Part shown: piece after piece, positions 6,471-7,724 of the stretch
Layout of the letters: each line of letters begins with the position of its first letter
Numbering within the stretch: position 1 is the first letter of the stretch
Origin: Phycisphaera sp.
GTDB taxonomy: Bacteria > Planctomycetota > Phycisphaerae > Phycisphaerales > Phycisphaeraceae
Direction of reading: 5' to 3'
Length of the DNA stretch: 7,724 nt
Assembly (NCBI GenBank): GCA_029287335.1
Contig: JARFRI010000377.1
Coordinates: forward strand, 1 to 7,724
Notes under the pieces: model-generated
Databases searched by the model: none
Told to the model about the DNA's origin: nothing
Seen by the model: the letters and a program-made list of their open reading frames with translations, nothing else
Program-made: the position numbers and the translations under genes

Positions 6471-6947
6471 TTAGTAAGCGGTGTAGAGCTTGCCGCTGGC
6501 GTCTTTATCGGTACCGGTATTGGGCACGATCGTGCCGGCAGATGCGTCATAGACCCAGCCCACACCGATACCTGCTGCCGCAGCGACAGATGTGCTACCC
6601 TTCTCGTCGCCGACCTTCAGGGCCGGGATCTTACGGATATAGGGGCCGTAGATGTATGCACCGGTTTTGGTGGCGCTGTCGTTGCCATTGGCGTCGGTAT
6701 AGGTCGTAAGCTGTGCTTCAAAGTCGACGACCGTTGGGTAGGTGCCGCCATGCTCGGTGGCGTACAGGTCGATCGCGTTACGCATGACCGCCAAGTCACC
6801 GGTGAGTGCCGAGTCGCTAGCGCCTTCTGCACCACGGCTCAGCCGAGGGATCGCGATCGCACCAATGATGCCGATGATCACAACGACAATTACCAGTTCG
6901 ATCAAACTGAAGCCACATCGCTTCTTATTCATCATGTTCGTGTTCAT
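6471..6947 (-). CDS. GspG-like major pseudopilin, first copy, 158 aa
   Basis: Probable main subunit of the pseudopilus or pilus-like fibre, processed by prepilin peptidase and assembled in the inner membrane and periplasm. The leader MNTNMMNKKRCG ends at G12; the mature protein starts FSLIELVIVVVIIGIIGAIA with E17 at +5. An unusual cysteine (C11) sits just before the cleavage glycine. The IPRLSRGAEGA stretch, DLAVMRNAIDLYATEHGGTYP, a TDANGNDS loop that resembles a metal-binding turn, YIYGPYIRKIP and a GWVYDASAG strand follow in the order expected of GspG-like proteins. The tail is DASGKLYTAY. A strong GGAGG five bases upstream of the ATG supports this start over the in-frame ATGs at codons 5 and 6. 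It has its own probable promoter region upstream and a terminator downstream, consistent with high expression. Confidence 0.88.
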   Translation of the reverse strand: MNTNMMNKKRCGFSLIELVIVVVIIGIIGAIAIPRLSRGAEGASDSALTGDLAVMRNAIDLYATEHGGTYPTVVDFEAQLTTYTDANGNDSATKTGAYIYGPYIRKIPALKVGDEKGSTSVAAAAGIGVGWVYDASAGTIVPNTGTDKDASGKLYTAY

Positions 6948-6952
6948 ACCAA

Positions 6953-6957
6953 CCTCC
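6953..6957 (-). promoter_or_regulatory. Strong ribosome binding site of the first GspG-like gene
   Basis: GGAGG on the minus strand is five bases before the ATG at 6947. It is the best Shine-Dalgarno sequence in the cluster and fits an abundant subunit. It favours this ATG over two in-frame ATGs four and five codons later. Confidence 0.75.
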
Positions 6958-7005
6958 GATTAAAAAGAGTAATCTATAAACCCCTCTTCCTTCAGCGGGG
7001 GTGTC

Positions 7006-7035
7006 ATTATCTATTGTCGGGCGTCCCTATGTCCG
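7006..7035 (-). promoter_or_regulatory. Possible promoter of the first GspG-like gene
   Basis: On the minus strand GATAAT (7011-7006) differs from the sigma-70 -10 consensus at one position. An 18-base spacer precedes it, with CGGACA (7035-7030, four of six matches to -35) beyond. The leader would be about 50 bases long. The -35 match is weak, so this is a candidate only. It lies in the 142-bp gap after the GspC/PilP-like gene, the one place in the cluster with room for an independent promoter. Confidence 0.3.
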
Positions 7036-7037
7036 AC
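7016..7037. repeat. Short inverted repeat overlapping the candidate promoter
   Basis: GTCGG (7016-7020) and CCGAC (7033-7037) form a 5-bp inverted repeat with a 12-base centre, overlapping the spacer and -35 of the candidate promoter. It could be an operator half-site pair or the remnant of a terminator for the upstream gene. No T-tract follows on either strand, and the length allows chance. Confidence 0.25.
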
Positions 7038-7089
7038 TTAATCAATACCGGGAAAATCAGGCGGAACAAGCACTCTGATCGCTACAGTC

Positions 7090-7713
7090 CTATAAGACCT
7101 CATCAACCTTCATTTCGACCTTTTGCTGAGTCGTCTCTGACATCCAGACCACATAGCGCGAGCCGACTTCCATCAGTTTGAAATCTTCATGGCTGCCCGT
7201 ACTGCTGGTCACGCGGATCTTTTGGCCGACACGAATCGCCCGGCCGTCCAGCCCGCCGCCGCTGATCACCGCCATGATCTCTTCGTTCCCATCGATCACC
7301 GAACGCACCGTGCCGTCGAGCTTGAACACCGCGGTCAGACGCTTGCCAGACGCTTGCGTGGGCTGCTCGGCTTGAAACGTCGGTTTGGACCGCTCTGTCT
7401 GCCACTGCTTGGGCAGGTCAAAGGGGTCGTGTCGGTCCTGTTCGCCTTGCGGGTCATCTTGCTGCTGGGCTTGGACCAAACGCTCGGTCAGCGAGGCATA
7501 CGACGGCAGCGCTTCGGCGTCCTTCGGCTCGATTGCTGGCGCGAGTTGGTTCATAGACAAAGGCGTCACCGGAGGCGGCACCACAGCCACGACCTCACCA
7601 TCGTCGGCAGCGGCGTCTTGCGGCACACCTAGAAATAATTGATCCACCACCAGGCCTAGCACACCGATGCAAAGCACACCGATCAGCATCTTGCGTTGTT
7701 TGGTCATCTCCAT
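7090..7713 (-). CDS. GspC/PilP-like inner-membrane assembly protein, 207 aa
   Basis: The sequence suggests a bitopic membrane protein linking the inner-membrane platform to the outer-membrane secretin. A short basic N-terminus (MEMTKQRK) is followed by one membrane segment (about 9-29, MLIGVLCIGVLGLVVDQLFLG). A Pro/Ala/Gln-rich periplasmic linker follows (about 31-120), with an RHDPF motif (94-98) like the R-(D/N)-PF seen in PilP and GspC. The small C-terminal beta domain (about 124-205) begins KRLTAVFKLDGTVRSVIDGNE and includes the GRAIRVGQKI turn (157-166) and strands through VEMKV, the layout of the GspC/PilP homology region. An AGGAG lies six bases before the ATG at 7713. A GTG directly before that ATG would give one more residue but is only three bases from the AGGAG. 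I cannot tell GspC from PilP by eye. Its partners presumably lie upstream, beyond the right edge. Confidence 0.65.
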   Translation of the reverse strand: MEMTKQRKMLIGVLCIGVLGLVVDQLFLGVPQDAAADDGEVVAVVPPPVTPLSMNQLAPAIEPKDAEALPSYASLTERLVQAQQQDDPQGEQDRHDPFDLPKQWQTERSKPTFQAEQPTQASGKRLTAVFKLDGTVRSVIDGNEEIMAVISGGGLDGRAIRVGQKIRVTSSTGSHEDFKLMEVGSRYVVWMSETTQQKVEMKVDEVL

Positions 7714-7719
7714 CACAAA

Positions 7720-7724
7720 CTCCT
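7720..7724 (-). promoter_or_regulatory. Ribosome binding site of the GspC/PilP-like gene
   Basis: AGGAG on the minus strand at the very edge of the window lies six bases before the ATG at 7713. It favours that ATG over the adjacent upstream GTG. Confidence 0.65.

Noticed and set aside
5874..6947. The two GspG-like genes as a DNA-level repeat or mobile duplication
   Set aside because: Similarity is clear at the protein level, but the DNA has diverged at many third positions and there are no flanking repeats or transposase. It is an old gene duplication, not a recent repeat.

Overview
The window looks like chromosomal DNA of moderately high GC from a bacterium of the Planctomycetota, most likely class Phycisphaerae. 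The evidence is the style of the prepilin cluster on the right. Its GspG-like proteins carry an IPRLSRGAEGA stretch followed by DLAV...AI.LYA.EH.G.YP. Its PilV-like protein carries YDDIDDYRGW followed by a PP. From memory I associate these signatures with planctomycete pseudopilins. The taxonomic call is an inference, not a measurement.

Left third (1-2640): two carbohydrate kinases of the FGGY family stand head to head across an 84-bp gap. On the minus strand is the first 347 codons of glycerol kinase (glpK), which runs off the left edge. On the plus strand is a complete rhamnulokinase (rhaB). Both feed three-carbon metabolism: glycerol 3-phosphate is oxidised to dihydroxyacetone phosphate, and rhamnulose 1-phosphate is cleaved to dihydroxyacetone phosphate plus lactaldehyde.

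Right two thirds (2656-7713): seven minus-strand genes for a type II secretion / type IV pilus-like machine. In transcription order they are a GspC/PilP-like inner-membrane protein, two tandem GspG-like major pseudopilins, a GspH/FimT-like minor pseudopilin, a large PilW-like prepilin with extra beta-rich modules, a PilV/GspI-like prepilin and a PilX/GspK-like prepilin that lacks the +5 glutamate. The last four genes are packed with 1-4 nt overlaps or a 7-nt gap, which suggests translational coupling and production of a minor-pseudopilin tip complex. A good intrinsic-terminator hairpin lies between the two GspG-like genes, so the first of them (the probable main fibre subunit) can be made in excess over the rest. 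The cluster ends convergently against rhaB, with 15 bp between the stop codons.

Most of the window is ordinary core or cell-surface gene content. The parts that most deserve a second look are the 576-residue PilW-like protein, whose pilin fold seems to be interrupted by one beta-rich module and followed by another, and the differential-expression arrangement around the two GspG paralogs. I see no RNA genes, insertion sequences, CRISPR arrays or phage genes.
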